Assembly (NCBI GenBank): GCA_008921705.1
Contig: VFFE01007079.1
Location: forward strand, 997,473-1,061,472
Reading direction: 5' to 3'
DNA: 64,000 bases
Source of the DNA: Burhinus oedicnemus
Taxonomy: Eukaryota; Chordata; Aves; Charadriiformes; Burhinidae
Shown here: piece by piece, positions 40,661 through 53,376 of the stretch
Layout of the letters: the number at the start of each line of letters is the position of its first letter
How positions within the stretch are numbered: position 1 is the stretch's first letter
Made by a program: the position numbers and the translations under genes
The notes under the pieces: model-generated
Database searches by the model: none
Told to the model about the DNA's origin: nothing
What the model saw: the letters and a program-made list of their open reading frames with translations, nothing else

Positions 40661-43600
40661 ATGTGGGAACACGTTGGGGAGGAGATGATGTCAAGTAACA
40701 GTAACTTAGCAACCTGGCATTTAGCTGTCCAGAGAATGAGTAAGAGTAGCCACTTTTAAATAGCTGAGTAAATAAATGAATCCCTATATGTCTTAGGTGT
40801 GCTATAAAAATAGCCCAGCACCGTATGTTTTGTGTCAAGCTGCTTCTTTCTCCAGGATAAGGTGATTTATTATTTCTATTGAAATGAAAAAATGGATTGA
40901 AAAGTTAACCCACGTGTAAATGTGTATCAGCGGCCTTTGTCCCTCGTCTGGCGTGCAGCCCTTGGAAGCGTGTGAGGAACTGGTAATAGCCTGCTTTGAA
41001 AAAGGCAATGTGTTACAACTGTAGGTTGGGGTTTTTTTTCCTTTAGACTTTGCTTATGTACATGAAGATTTGTATGGATAAAAACAATTAATTTCTTAGC
41101 AATTTCCAAGCCACTGCATTTTCAGCTTTTTATCAGCATTTTCTCAATGGAGGCAGAACCAGTTTCTGCTTTCACATCAGAATAAATCAAGGGGTAATTC
41201 CACTGACCTCTGATCTCATTTGAGTTCATTGAATTCTTCTTCCTCCCACACTGGTAAAAATTGGCAGCAACTCCACTTACGTTGCTGTTATTAAAGAAGA
41301 AGTAGTTATCCCTGCATTACTTTACGTATACATAAAAGCAGCAACTAGTCCTTTGTTCTGATGACTCTTTAGATGTAGTCTCACTCCAGAAAATGGAAAT
41401 GCCAAGTAGTTCTTTGAGAACAGCTCATTCCTGGTTTGGTAGGTGATTAGCTCAATTCTCATCTCAGTACCACCGCAAGCATTCAGCAACAATTCCAGGA
41501 AGGTCGCAAGAAAAGCAGAAATGCTTTTCCCAGCATTTTGTGCATTGTCTACCGTATGCACACAGGCACGGTGAGATCAGTCGTTGGAATAATTTGAAAA
41601 CAGCCTGATGTAGGCTTGAAGTGCAAGAGGCTCTTTGGGAATGGGAGAATGCAGCCTTAGGTCTTTCCAGTCTAGAGCAGACTCTTAACACAGAGGCTCA
41701 CCTTGGCTGCTGTGAGTTACACCTGAACGCAGCAGAACAGGATTATACACATTTTTGGCCATTCACCTTTACAGTGACAACATTATGGTGCCACCCATGA
41801 GAAAGGCACCTCGGGAGCATTATCCCAAAGCTGTGTATATTAACTTGAAGGTACATAATGTGGAAAACTCGGAGCTAACTTTACGCTACCTGAGTAGGAG
41901 GTTGGCGTGAGTCGATGCTCAAGTACTCGGCTTAGGCGGTTGGTTTTGTGGGCCCCCGTTGCACCGCTGGCATGGCACAGGTTAGGTATGAGAGGAGTTC
42001 ACTTGCGATGTAGATATGTACTATAAATCTGCTTTGAGCTGCCAGATCAGCGCAAAGCAGACTTCATGCTGTTGGGGAGGTGACGGGGAGAAAAGGTTGA
42101 CTGTCTGATCTGACAAATGCATGTGGGTGTGCAGTGTTTCCTGTATTTGAAAGGTGGTGTTTTGCACCTGCCTGTTATAGGGATAAATGCCTCTTCAAGA
42201 TGTAAGGCAGCAAAAGATTAGACCTTTGTCAGGACAGACAAGCAAGGTCTGATTCCAGCCTGCAGGCACATTTATCAAATAAAGGTTTTATTTTTGTAGC
42301 AGTATTAAAGAAATTATTTAGCAAAGAACTTTGAAATGTAAAATCTGATCATTATGTGGGTCTGTTGCAGCCTGTCTACACTGTAACAATAAAAAAAGAT
42401 TACAAAAGGTATTCAGGAAAAGACAGCGATTGCAGTGCACCTATTTCGAACTCCCTATTCAATTCTGTTTTCTTATCTCCTTAACCATAATATTTTAACA
42501 TATATTTTTCTACTGCCAAATTGAAATGTTGCTGATTTCAGTAGTGTTATGTAATTCTGCTATCATCGCCAGATTTACCATTGCAACTAAAATTACTGTA
42601 AAGTGAGCTGACATCACAAGAGTTTGGACACATATTACTGCTCCTGAAGAGAATGGAAGCACTCTCATGAGAAATGAATGACTAAATGGAAAAGTATTAA
42701 TTATTCTGTGTTTTCCAAGCTCTTCAGCATCTCTTTTTTACCAAAACAACCACCTTTAGTTTCTCTTCCTCATTGACAGTCACCTCAGAAATGATCCACT
42801 ATGTACTGCAACGTGTTACATGCCCGGTGTCCTCAGTCTTCATACTCTCTTATGATAAAAATTATGATATTTTATAAGAACATACAAAATAATGTTTTAA
42901 AAGCCAGTTCAAACAAGAAAGTAATTCAAGCAAAGTCATTGTCTTGGAGGAAAAAATAATAAGTTTTGCAACTTCTGTGGAATATCAGGTGCACCCTCTG
43001 CAGCACTTAAAAGTTTTGGTCACTTCAGATACTAGTTTGTCAAATACCTCTGAATTTTGTAGTTCTAGAAATAACTGGAAGTGAAAGAGACAAAAAATGT
43101 GGGAAAACAAGTTGATGGGGTCTTGTAGTTAAATGGAGAGTATCATAAAACTAAGTTTCCTACTCCAGATTTGCAGACCCATGGGACCTGACTTCCCGTC
43201 CCTTTTCATCATTGTAAATAAAGAGTAACTCCCTTATCTTTGAATGAAAGTGTGAGAGAAAACAGACCCAAGGAATCTGGGATGTCAGATCAACTTTGAC
43301 CTTTTGTATGCTCCCATGAACAAAAAAGGCCTCAAGTGCTGAACTTGATGGAAAATTTTAAACACTTCTACACTGTTATAGTGTTTGGCTCTAGCTGTAC
43401 CAGGTATCCTCCCTTAAGGAGCTTGTGGGCTGCACAAATTTATGTTGTAAAAAAGCATGATTAGGAAGTTCAGAGCCTGTTGTGTGCCTGTCCTGGTGTA
43501 CTGCTGCCTATTCCAAAATGGTAACAACAACTACTGGCACAGTATGCAGCGTGGTCAAGCAGAAGAGCCATCGGAAGCTCCTGTACCCCACTTACACATC

Positions 43601-45104
43601 TTACTGCCAGAGTATTAAACAAAAAAATCTAGTCCTATTTTGAAATATAGGTAGTAGAATATACCTCTGGTCTCAGATTAATCATTTCTGTTATTTCATC
43701 TTGTCCTGTCAAAATGAAACATGGTTAAATATGGTCATTGAGTGTTTAAACTGCTAGCAATGTTACCTTTCATTTAAGTAGATTAATAATGTGTACTCTA
43801 CATGACAAATTGCTTTAGGCACAGAATGAAGACATTGAAAACATATTAAAATCAAGTTAGGCTTTCTGAAATGAATGCATGCTTTAGAAATAATTCTGGT
43901 TTGAAATGATCACATCTATAGCATCTTCTGTGGCTCTATCTCACAAAAGGGAAGGGCTCCATTTTTGCAGCCCTGAGGGCAAGTATTGCAGGTTTTAAGT
44001 CCTGGTGGGAAGCCTCCCCATAAATCAGCACTGCTGAATAAGTTGGTGGAACCCATAAAGGATAAGTTGGCCATATGTGGTTAGTCAAGAGAAACAGAGC
44101 TAGGAAAAGGCTAAACAGACTTGCAGTGTCCAAGGGAAGACAGGGCTGGATGATGTAACTAAATGAAACTTCAAAAAGAGTTTCAAGAACTCTCCTCTCT
44201 GAAATTCTCCGCTGAAGTTTCAACTGGCCATGACAGTCAAAACCAAAAAATAAATTGGTTGATGGTTAAAAAAATGTATGTAAGGAAAGAACTAGATAAA
44301 TGAAAAATAATGGACCAAAAAGGGGCTGATACTTGAGGCATGCTCAGTTTCTCTGCTTTAATTATACCCACCATGTTGCAACCTTTGATGCTTCACTGCT
44401 CTTGTGCTCTTAGAAGGAAAGTAAACAGGACAAAGATGACACCTGGAGTAAACCTGAAGTTAGAACTCTGAATCTCATTGTTACTCTCAGAGGAAATGGG
44501 TGGAAGTGTTCTGTTACAGCAGATACCGGGAATATTTGTTGCCATTTTCTTCATGTGCTGCAGTCTAAATTTAACCCAAGTTACTCCTGATCTCTTCTTC
44601 TTAAGGCGAGAATACATAAACCAACTGAGTTATGGGCCAAGAAGTATTTCTTCCTGAGAGACCCCCTGGACAAGCAGGTGGACGTTTCCTTTGGAGGAGT
44701 CATGTGATGGCACACTCCCAGCCTTGCCAGCCTCCATGGGGTTTGTGGAAGCAGCCTAACATGGGAAGGCAGTCTTGCAGTCGTCATCTGTCTTAAGTTC
44801 AAGTTATTCCATATTCTGTAGGGAGAGTAGTTCTGCAAGCCACTATTTTGGGGGGGCAGTTTATGTCTTTGCTACTTGCCGTTGATCTGTAGACTTTGTC
44901 GTGCAGGATAGTCAGTGGAGCTCTTTCTGAAGGTTTCTTTCTTCTTACCTGTGGAGATTGTTTCAGCTGTCAAAGTCTTCAGAATACACCACTTCACAGC
45001 TGCCAGTAAAAGACTGATATGGCCCATCTTCTCATCTCTTTGAACATTCTCTCAATAAATGTTTGAATACATAGACTCAGATAAAACATCCTGCTTTTAA
45101 ATCC
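40661..45104. other. Intronic unique sequence, nothing recognised
   Basis: AT-rich sequence without a clear transposon, RNA gene or exon. The open frames on the minus strand are short and unremarkable. Confidence 0.6.
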
Positions 45105-45250
45105 TCCTGTATAACCTTGAGATGCCCCTTCACTCCACAACGTCTCCTTCTATGAAATGGGGAAACGGAACCTCACCCACACTCCCATCGTGCTGCGAAG
45201 TTAAATTAGTTGCTAGCAAAATGCATTGAGGTCCTCGGCTGGAATTATTG
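45105..45250 (+). mobile_element. MIR-type SINE fossil
   Basis: The segment contains tatgaaatggggaaacgg and then tgcgaagttaaattag and gcaaaatgcattgaggtcct. These occupy the order and spacing of the MIR core ('tctgtaaaatgggg...gttgtgaggattaaatgag...gcgctttgagatcct'). It is diverged, as expected for an ancient amniote SINE. Confidence 0.7.
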
Positions 45251-45670
45251 GTGTTACAATTGTGCCAAAGCAAGGCTCAATCAGATATTTAAAATTATAC
45301 TACGTACTGTGGCTTATCCATTTCTATAGAGAATTTCTAACATTTCTTTAAAGAAAGCATGTCATTGAATTTAATGTTCTGAGAAATCTTATGAACTTCC
45401 AATCTATTTTAGCCGTATATTTCAAATTGTGCTTATAATTGTGTTCTGTATTGAATATGTAAGTTCCTTTCAATTTCTTAATACACTACATGGGTTTTAA
45501 TACACATTTGAGAAGAATGCACACTGTGGATGGGAGGCACTTTTGAGCATTTTCAAATTGTCATAGTAAAATTGTCGCATTTGTTTAATTAGCCTGTAGA
45601 TCCTGCCACGTTGATTTATGTCAGCTGTGTAACAATTTCTTTGGATAGCTAGGAAATCTGACCAGAATGC

Positions 45671-45684
45671 TTTTCTTTTTTTTT

Positions 45685-45728
<44 letters not shown>

Positions 45729-45730
45729 CC
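45671..45730 (+). repeat. Pyrimidine tract with C7 and T37
   Basis: The tract is ttttc, then T9, C7, T37 and CC, sixty pyrimidines in a row. It produces an artefactual poly-Lys reading frame on the minus strand. A polypurine/polypyrimidine tract of this length can form triplex or slippage structures, but nothing shows that it does so. Confidence 0.9.
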
Positions 45731-46204
45731 TGGGGAATTTCTCACATTTCTTTTTGATTTAAAAGCAGTCATACAGGCACCCAGCCTTGCAGAAGTCCAC
45801 TGAAGAAAATGTCAGGCTGTAGCATTAGAAAGGAATATGGTTTTATTAGTTCAAGGCATTGAGGTGTTTGTTGACCATTGTTCAGAGGCAAGGCATAAAA
45901 CCTGACTACAAACATGAATCTGAACTTCAGACCTAAATGCCCAGATTTATGTTTGTTCAGCATTCTGCACGCGCAGTTTATTCTGCCTGCTGCAAGTGTT
46001 ACTGTATTGCCTTCCAGGTACTCCTAGGGCAAGGACTCTGGTGTGGGTGTCACAAGAAACCCTGTTCTCCACAGTTTACAGCTCTTCTTTAATTATTTCC
46101 TCTATTCCAAAATTTCTGTGCAACATCTAAGCAAATACAATTTTTTTTGGGGCGGGGAGGTGGAAATAATATTTACTAGTACTTTGTTGGTGAAACAGGA
46201 ACAA

Positions 46205-46225
46205 CATGGACTTACATGGACTTAG
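46205..46225 (+). repeat. Short tandem duplication, 10-bp unit
   Basis: The decamer acatggactt occurs twice in direct succession. Confidence 0.8.
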
Positions 46226-46359
46226 GAGACTTGCATGGGTTGCTAATGTGAAAAAAAAAAAAGGGCAGGGTAGTGTTCACTGCATTGGCTGCTGGTTGAG
46301 TGGGTGATTCAAGGCATGGGCAAAATTTCACCTTTGGAGCCAGGCTGGAAAACGGTGGG

Positions 46360-46430
46360 TACTGATCTCTTGTGAGGAATACTTTGAGATCTTCTGATGG
46401 AATTTATTGCACAAGCACTGGGAGTTAAAG
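46360..46430 (+). mobile_element. Possible MIR/L2-tail fragment
   Basis: The block aatactttgagatcttctga followed by tggaattta resembles the shared 3' tail of MIR and L2/L3 elements ('gtactttgagatcttctgatgaaaggcg'). Nothing convincing remains of the rest of an element, so the call is tentative. Confidence 0.35.
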
Positions 46431-48560
46431 GCCCTTTGGGCTTTGTAGTCCATTAATTTCTTTGCCATGAGTATATCCTGCTAAAGAGTATGGGGTTTTG
46501 TGTACCCCAAGATACAGTAAGCTTTAAAAATATTCTTCTGAGCCTCAGAAAAAAGAGTTGGTGTTTGGTTTGTAGGAGAACTTTCCCAGGAGTGATTTTT
46601 TATATTTTTTTAAATCAAGCCAATTAATCCCTTCCCACTTCTTCCACTATTTTATCATTTCTAACCTCTTGAGTCCCTAATCTTTTCAATAAGAGGCCTG
46701 AGCTGCCAGTTTATCTGAAAAAGGAGTGTTGTACCAATCAAATGAAAACTGGTGCTCAGATTTTTTTTGAAGAGCAGCCCCTTGTTGCTCCTGAGTTCAG
46801 ACAAAAGCAAAGAACACAGCTTCAACACTGAGGCGTTCACTGGAGGCTTCTTTCCATGAAAATAGTTATCACTCCCTTTTTCCTTGGCAATTGAGTCATT
46901 GTTGCTTTTAAAAGAAGTTGTCATGATCTCCTCATTACCATTTTTCTTAATATGATAAGTGTAAACTACAAGAAAGCTATCATTTTTGAAAGGATACAGG
47001 AACCCTAAGGAATGTTATACTAACTGCTTGTGCTCTTTGAAAAGGCTTAGAGTGGGAATTTGACTAAATGTATCATTCTGTCTCCTTTTGCAGCAGCATC
47101 GTCATTCTATAGGGTCTTTCACTTATAACACAAGTTACCCTTCAAAAAGAATGCCGTGTTACTGCATCTAGCCTTTGTATCTCTCCAGCAAAGTGAGATC
47201 AACAACTCCTTTTGGTAATTGCTTGAACATGGTAATAGATTGCACCTTGTACTGAAAAAAAAAAAGTCTTCTTTGGCAGGTTTATTCCAGTTTGTCTTTG
47301 TATGATAACTGGTAATTGTCAGTGTTTGACACCAGCTGGAGTTGCAAATACCAGTAACTGCTTAGAGCCAACTAGCAACCATGGGTCTACTGGGTGGTCT
47401 TTTCTTGGGCTTGCTCCAAGTTTATTCCAGATTGCTCATGTGACCCCTGATAAACTGCTACTAATGAACAGTTTTCTATTCCTTTTTGTCCATCTAGAAG
47501 CAACAAAAACAGTACATGTCATCGTCTAGTAATGTAGATATATAATTTTTAAGTGCTGGAGCAACAAATTTACTGCATTTTAGTTCTGTGGCTTTTGTAT
47601 CCTATTCACTGTTTTTCCTGTGGGAAAAAAAAAGTAGTGTCGTGTTTGGAGATAGGAAGGTTATGGACTTTGCCCTTTTTCAGCCCTGTTTTTAGGAGTT
47701 AGTTTGTTTCAATGTAGTTTAGTGTCAGAAGGTTTGAAAAAAATGCAGGCATGGGAGGAGGGTATATTAATCTGGTGCATAGTCTGAACACGCTGATTTC
47801 AGACGTTAGGACTGCTCTGTGTGGGACCAAGCATCCTCAGCTGTCGTACGTCTTAGTGGCAGTTCTGAGTATTTAACGCTTCCAACCTCAGACTTATTAG
47901 CTTTGTAAGAAAGAATGAGCTGGGAAATGAGGAATGAAATGCATAAATGTGCCAGTGGGAATCTGTCTACCAGAAATACTCTGAAGCCTCCATACCTTAA
48001 GGGAGATCAAAAAAGACCTCAGCATGTTTTGGCTTCGGTTTTCTTTACTCTTTAAGCTGGCTTATGTGGGTAAGGCTGACATGCCAAAAAAGTATATGTT
48101 GTATCAAAACATCTTCTATAACATACATCCATTTTTTCTACACCTGTTAGCTTAGCAGGAGTGGATCAAAGGGGAGTGCTGGCATGATTTACAGGACACA
48201 CAGATGCAGGAACAGACCTGCTTCAAGGCACAAGTGAGGAAAAGGAAATCCAGACTGAAATGTTTGTTCTTTTCCAAAGGCTAAAATTATTATAATAAAT
48301 GCCAGGTCGCATGGTAGGGTTTCAGGTGGCTGCCTAGGTCTGTCTGTAAGAGAAGAGAATTAAAGGGTTGAGCATGAGGGGCAGCAAGGACTCTCCCTCT
48401 CCATTACAGGCTAGAACCCATAGCATATTTTTTGGCAAACATGCTAAGCTTTTAACCTTACAAAAAACAGGATGCCAAATTAGAGGATCCAATGATCAGG
48501 CTTGAGTTTGAAGGGCTCGCTGAAAGCTGGTCAAGCTGGCTATGTTGTCCACCCAGGATT

Positions 48561-48603
48561 TTCCAGCCAATATTCACTGTTCCCAATTTCCAGCCAATAT
48601 TCA
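48561..48603 (+). repeat. 27-bp tandem duplication
   Basis: The 16-mer ttccagccaatattca occurs at 48561 and again at 48588, a 27-bp period. The unit contains two ccaat motifs. Confidence 0.8.
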
Positions 48604-48639
48604 GAAGTTCCATCACTGCCCTAGGCATTGCATAAGACA

Positions 48640-48790
48640 AAAATTGAGACAGTCTTTGCCCTCAAAGTATTCATAGTCTCTGATGTAGGCACTGGGAAGA
48701 TATCATACTCCATAGGGGAGAGTGCATTCTTTATACACTAAGGGAGAAGCAAGTTTTCGACTGGGACACATAGCAGGGAGACCATCACAT
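48640..48790. repeat. Candidate old interspersed repeat fragment
   Basis: The phrase agtctttgccctcaaagtat followed by tcatagtctctgatg resembles a common amniote repeat phrase ('gtccctgccctcaaggagctcacagtct'). The family cannot be named by eye and the boundaries are guesses. Confidence 0.3.
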
Positions 48791-49194
48791 AGATGAAGAA
48801 AAGGAAATGGTGGAAAAGGAGAGCTTCTGTAAGGGCAGGTTTGAGCTTTTCGAGGTGTTCACTGTGTCTTCGCTTCAGCCTCAGACCACTGTTTTAATGG
48901 CATTACAGTTGAGGTGTTGATGAGACTATGTAAGAGGGAAACACTCAACATTAAAAAGAAATGGTACCCTGGCACACCCACTCAGGAAAACCCATGCTGC
49001 AATACTGCTTGTGTGGTAAGCAGAATAAAAGAGATCTGGCAGAGTCTTGGTTTTGAAGGCAAAAAAACAGCTTTTGTAAAAGATTTCAATGTGTATTGTA
49101 CAGCAGTGTGTGGTAGCTTCATTTCTTTGTATTTAATGAGTAACAACTTGGAGTCCAATTTTAATGAAAGCAAATCATGGCTTATGCAAAAGAA

Positions 49195-49275
49195 TTCAGC
49201 TTTAAACTCAAGTAAGTTACCTAACCTGGTTTCTCAATTTCCCCCTATATGCTGTTTCAGATAATTGATGCTCCT
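49195..49275 (+). mobile_element. Possible MIR-type fragment
   Basis: The segment caagtaagttacctaacctg, then gtttctcaatttccccc, resembles the MIR core ('caagttacttaacctctctgagcctcagtttcccc'). Only the core is visible. It lies about 500 bp before the L2-like fossil. Confidence 0.45.
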
Positions 49276-49749
49276 GTTTTAAGACTAAAGGTAGTGTCTT
49301 CTGGCAGAAGTTGATGTTTTCAAATTCCTGATGATTTTTAGATTCGGTTTCATCATACTGTCAGGATGTGGGCTATAAGCTGGTTACATGGGTCTAAAAC
49401 TTAGTGCACAATGTAAAATTTAAAAAGTTTCTGTGCTAAGCCTACAGAACAAGAAGTTTTTTAGTTTAGTAATTTAATTTTGCCTGGTATTGAATTTAGA
49501 GATTTTATTTTTTCATGACGTTGGCATAAGTGGCTCCAGAAATTAAATACATTTTGTAATAAATTACATGGATAAGGTCTTGTCATGTGACTACATAATT
49601 CACTGTTGTATTTTCTATGAAAAAACCATGAATTGATTACATCTGGCAATGTAAAGGAGATGGTGTAATGTATTGTATAAATGTGCACAGTGGAGTGCCT
49701 CAGGGTAGGTGCAGTCTTGTTTTGTAACTGTAAATTATAGTTCTCCTCT

Positions 49750-50155
49750 CCTCTTGGTGTGAACCCTAAGTTTCAGAGAAGAAAACAGGCGATTCAAGAC
49801 ATGCTTTTTTGCTTGTGAAGCTCAGGATGGATGGAACAAATTACCAGATTCCCTTAAACAAGTGCCAGCAGTGAATAGTTTCAAAACACAGTTGCTTATT
49901 TACTTGGAGAAATGTTGCCAATGTTTTTTAAATTGCAGAGATGAAATTATATGTTGGTATTAGTAACTTTTGAAAGAATTAGCTTTTTATTACTTATTGT
50001 GCCTTTGTTTATATTATACTGTTGTACTGCCAGGATGTTATGTTGTATTTAACAGTTCAATGCATACTTCCTATCTCTTGGGGCCCTCATGAAAATTAGA
50101 TGTGCCATCCCTGGAGATGGTTACCAACAAGTATCGTTTTGAATAAATAAAATCA
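49750..50155 (+). mobile_element. L2-like non-LTR retrotransposon fossil (RT C-terminus plus 3' UTR)
   Basis: From 49775 to about 49920 one frame stays open and reads through GWNKLPDSLKQVPAVNSFK, followed by TQLLIYLEK. A WN-LP ... V--FK--L pattern is the common C-terminal end of reverse transcriptases in L2-like and related non-LTR retrotransposons. A non-coding tail follows and ends near gaataaataaaatc, consistent with a LINE 3' end. In birds such L2 elements are old and inactive. The exact family and the boundaries are uncertain. Confidence 0.65.
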
Positions 50156-51644
50156 ATGGGATGTGGCTGTGCATCTCAGTGGGGATGAGAAGCTGCCAAC
50201 AACAGGAGGTGTTGCATTGGCCATACTGCCCACAGCAAGACTGGTACTGTGTGTTGGGCAGTGAAGTCATTAGTTCAGTTACCGAGAGTGACAGATGAAG
50301 GATGCTTAGCTTTCTGGAAGTGAGTTTAGTACACCTGACTGCAAGTACCTGAATAGTTATGAGTGTATCATTAACTTCTAGGACTCTAAAACTGGTGTTA
50401 GGCAGTGTTAACTAAATATCCTGTTCTGGATGCAGTATTAAGCAGATAGGATCACAGCACAACTGAGGATTAGCAAGTATGGAGGTTCCGGATTTTACCC
50501 ACATGATTGCTGTGGTGTTTTTGAAGTATTCTGTGAAAGACACACAACCAACTGCTGTCCACCAGCATCCCAGATGAGCAAGACCTCAAGTCTGACCCAT
50601 TCTGGTAGTTCCATGTTCCTGTCTCATCAGTAGGTCTGTCCAGAAGAACAGTAATATGGAAATAGAAATACCTCACATGGCCCAGCATCTCACATGTGCT
50701 TGGCAAAACTTCAAAGCTTTGATCATCCTCTCCTTGTATGCAGCCATAATGGCATATCCTTAACAAACCCCACATATTCTGCAAGTAGAGAAGATGCCTC
50801 TTCCCTGTCTTGGAAAGGAAGTGGAGTTACCTCAGTGGTGTTATTGCTGGTCAGTACATGCCTGTCTCTGGACTCTATGAAGGCTCATGGCTTGTCACAA
50901 AGACAACACTGGCTCCTGCTCATCTCCTGGACTTTAACTAGAGAGCTTAGGGAATGGTCTAAGACAAGGCAGCATGGGTCAGACAGGCAATCATATATGC
51001 AGGATGCATCTACCTTTGACTTCACGATTTCTCAGGCATCCCTTTTCCACAGAACTCTTAATTCTGTCTCATCATATAAAACTTGTTAAGAGAGCTCTCC
51101 CGTGTGCTTCCTGTAAAGTCCTGTTTTCATTTTTTACACTTTGTGATTCTACTGCACCAATTATGTTCTGTGAACCTCCCATGTCCTTCCTGCACTTTAT
51201 TTGTACAGATAACCTAAGCCTGACAAGAGTAGGGATACAGCTGCTACAGACCTCTTGTTTTGTTGCAGTTCACCCTAATGATGTTTCTGTGGTAGGACCT
51301 TTACGAGGTTGTGCTGCATGTTCCTGAAAATGCCAAGAACGTGTGAGAAGGTGCTTGATGGCACAAAACTTGATTGGGATTGAATTAAAGGACTGTCCTG
51401 GGCAGTGTGAGTCACATTCAGGGCAGTTTTTGACCATACAATCTTCCTGAGGTGGACGCTGAAGAAAATTACCCTGATCTACCTTGGAGAGAAGTGTCCA
51501 GCCTGCTTCAGAGAGGACCCTTGGGAATGAACTATTATATACACAGGGTGGACCATTTGGGGCCCAGGACCCAACAGGGAGCCAAGTCATTTGGCAGTGT
51601 AGACACTATTATATAGGCTGTGGTTCCTTCTAGGATTGTGTCGG
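50156..51644. other. Intronic sequence between two LINEs, possibly old repeat
   Basis: Overlapping frames on both strands (about 105-130 codons, 50.5-51.6 kb) are longer than in neighbouring sequence. I cannot assign them to a protein family. The stretch between the L2-like fossil and the CR1 could be an unrecognised decayed element. Confidence 0.4.
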
Positions 51645-51888
51645 GCACAAACTTGAACATAGGAAGTTCCATCTAAACATGAGGAGGAACTTCTTTACTT
51701 TGAGGGTGGCAGAGCACTGGAACAGGCTGCCCAGAGAGGTGGTGGAGTCTCTGACTCTGGACACATTCCAAACCCGCCTGGAGGCCATCCTGTGCAACCT
51801 GGTCTAGGTGACCCTGCTCTGGCAGGGGGGTTGGACTAGATGATCTCCAGAGGTCCCTTCCAACCCGGGTGATTCTGTGATTCTGTGA
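51645..51888 (+). mobile_element. CR1 LINE, 3' end
   Basis: Recognisable CR1 blocks run in order: aggaagttccatctaaacat, then a fragment ending gagcactggaacaggctgcc, then cagagaggtggtggagtctc, a segment with ggttggactagatgatctcc, aggtcccttccaaccc, and two tail repeats (attctgtg). It is better preserved than the copy at 6.85 kb. The minus-strand reading frame across it is a by-product of the repeat. The 5' boundary is approximate. Confidence 0.95.
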
Positions 51889-53320
51889 CCTGTTAAATTG
51901 GAAAGCCAGTGGTGGGTTCATGTGGTGTAGCTTCATTACTCACCCCTTATAACAGCCTCTTGAACTGAGATACCTTCTCACTGTGATGGGAGCATTGTTT
52001 TTCTTCACATACACAAGATTGGTTAGAGCAGTAAGTACATCAGTCATGATTTGCTGGTTTTTTTATTGTCTTCTCAATGCTCTAAGCAAAGAATTTGAGT
52101 GTTATTAGTTATAAAAGCTACAGTATGAGGAAAACATATTGAAAAGTGTGAGGTAAACAGGAGTCAGAGAATATTGAGAAGCTCAACAGAAAATGTCCAT
52201 ATTGCTATCACTTTCTTTGTGGATTTCCCAATGTGAAGAAAGTAGGAAAGGAAAACATATGTTGTAAGGTTTATAGTCAACCATTGTTGGCTTCTAAAGC
52301 ACTTTCTATACTCATTTTCACTGAATATCATTTTTGTCTGTCCTTCCCCTTCTTGTTAATATGGAAAGGAATATTAATTTACCATGGGATGATATGGAAT
52401 GCATCCCATTCCCCAGTTTGGGCAAAGGGAACTTATTTGTTGTCATTGATAAAACCCACAAGGTGAACACTGTATTTTTAGACAATGGTGAGAGAAATGG
52501 TTGCTTTTTGTAGAATAAACTCTGGCTTTTCAATAATAAACTCCTGTGTGTATGCACTGTATTTCCAAATGGCTTTCTAGTAGGTTTTGGTTCAGTAGCA
52601 AGATAAATTCTAGTATGACAAAGGCATCATTGCAGATGCCACCACATTGTTCCTCCAAAAATATGTACTGGGCCCTAGCCACTGGTAAATTTGCTAAAAC
52701 ATTTGCACGAGTCAAAAGTTTCCTGCCTTAACATTCAAACCAGGAAAACTGACATGCTCTTAGAGGCCATCAGGCCATCACTGAAGTCTTCCCCCCCCGC
52801 CCCTTTGTAGGAAAAAAGATGTGGTATCCATTTGATGCTGAGAATTTTTTTTAAGTGCTGAAACTTGATATTCAAATCCATAACCATTAATTTATCTATC
52901 ATGTCCCTGTCAACACTGACAATGTATCAAAATCCCTTCATCAGGAAGCCTTTGGCCCAGTATGAAACAGGCCAGATTACTGGTCAGGATATTCCCAAAA
53001 GCTCATGCAAATTTTATGGTCTTCATAAGGAATATGAATGAGAAACAACCCCTAGTTTTATTGCCTTTGTGTTCCTTGAGGCTTTAGTGTCATTTGCTTG
53101 TACATGTATAAATATATATCTATATATTCACTCTTTCCTTTGCCTTTTCCCCAAAGATGAAACGTGTTGAGTTGTTTTTTAATTCAGTATGCATCACACA
53201 TAAAATGTGGCTGCCCCTCATGCATTACTGGCTTCCTAGTAGAGAGAGTTTGATCAGGTTTGTATAAAAGTAGAAACCAGAAATATACTGTGAAAAAAGA
53301 CATGCTTTTTATTAAGGTTG

Positions 53321-53376
53321 CATTGATAAATAGTTAATAAAACATTAATAAATCATTAATAGAGGCTTTAATAAAT
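53321..53376 (+). repeat. 11-bp AT-rich minisatellite
   Basis: Four 11-nt units follow in register (cattgataaat, agttaataaaa, cattaataaat, cattaatagag), then a 12-nt variant (gctttaataaat). The units are too diverged for a recent expansion. Confidence 0.75.

Noticed and set aside
45497..45772. Minus-strand frame with a poly-Lys run
   Set aside because: Produced by the T37 tract; no protein is supported.
51673..51936. 87-codon minus-strand frame
   Set aside because: It is the antisense of a CR1 3' end, a known artefact.
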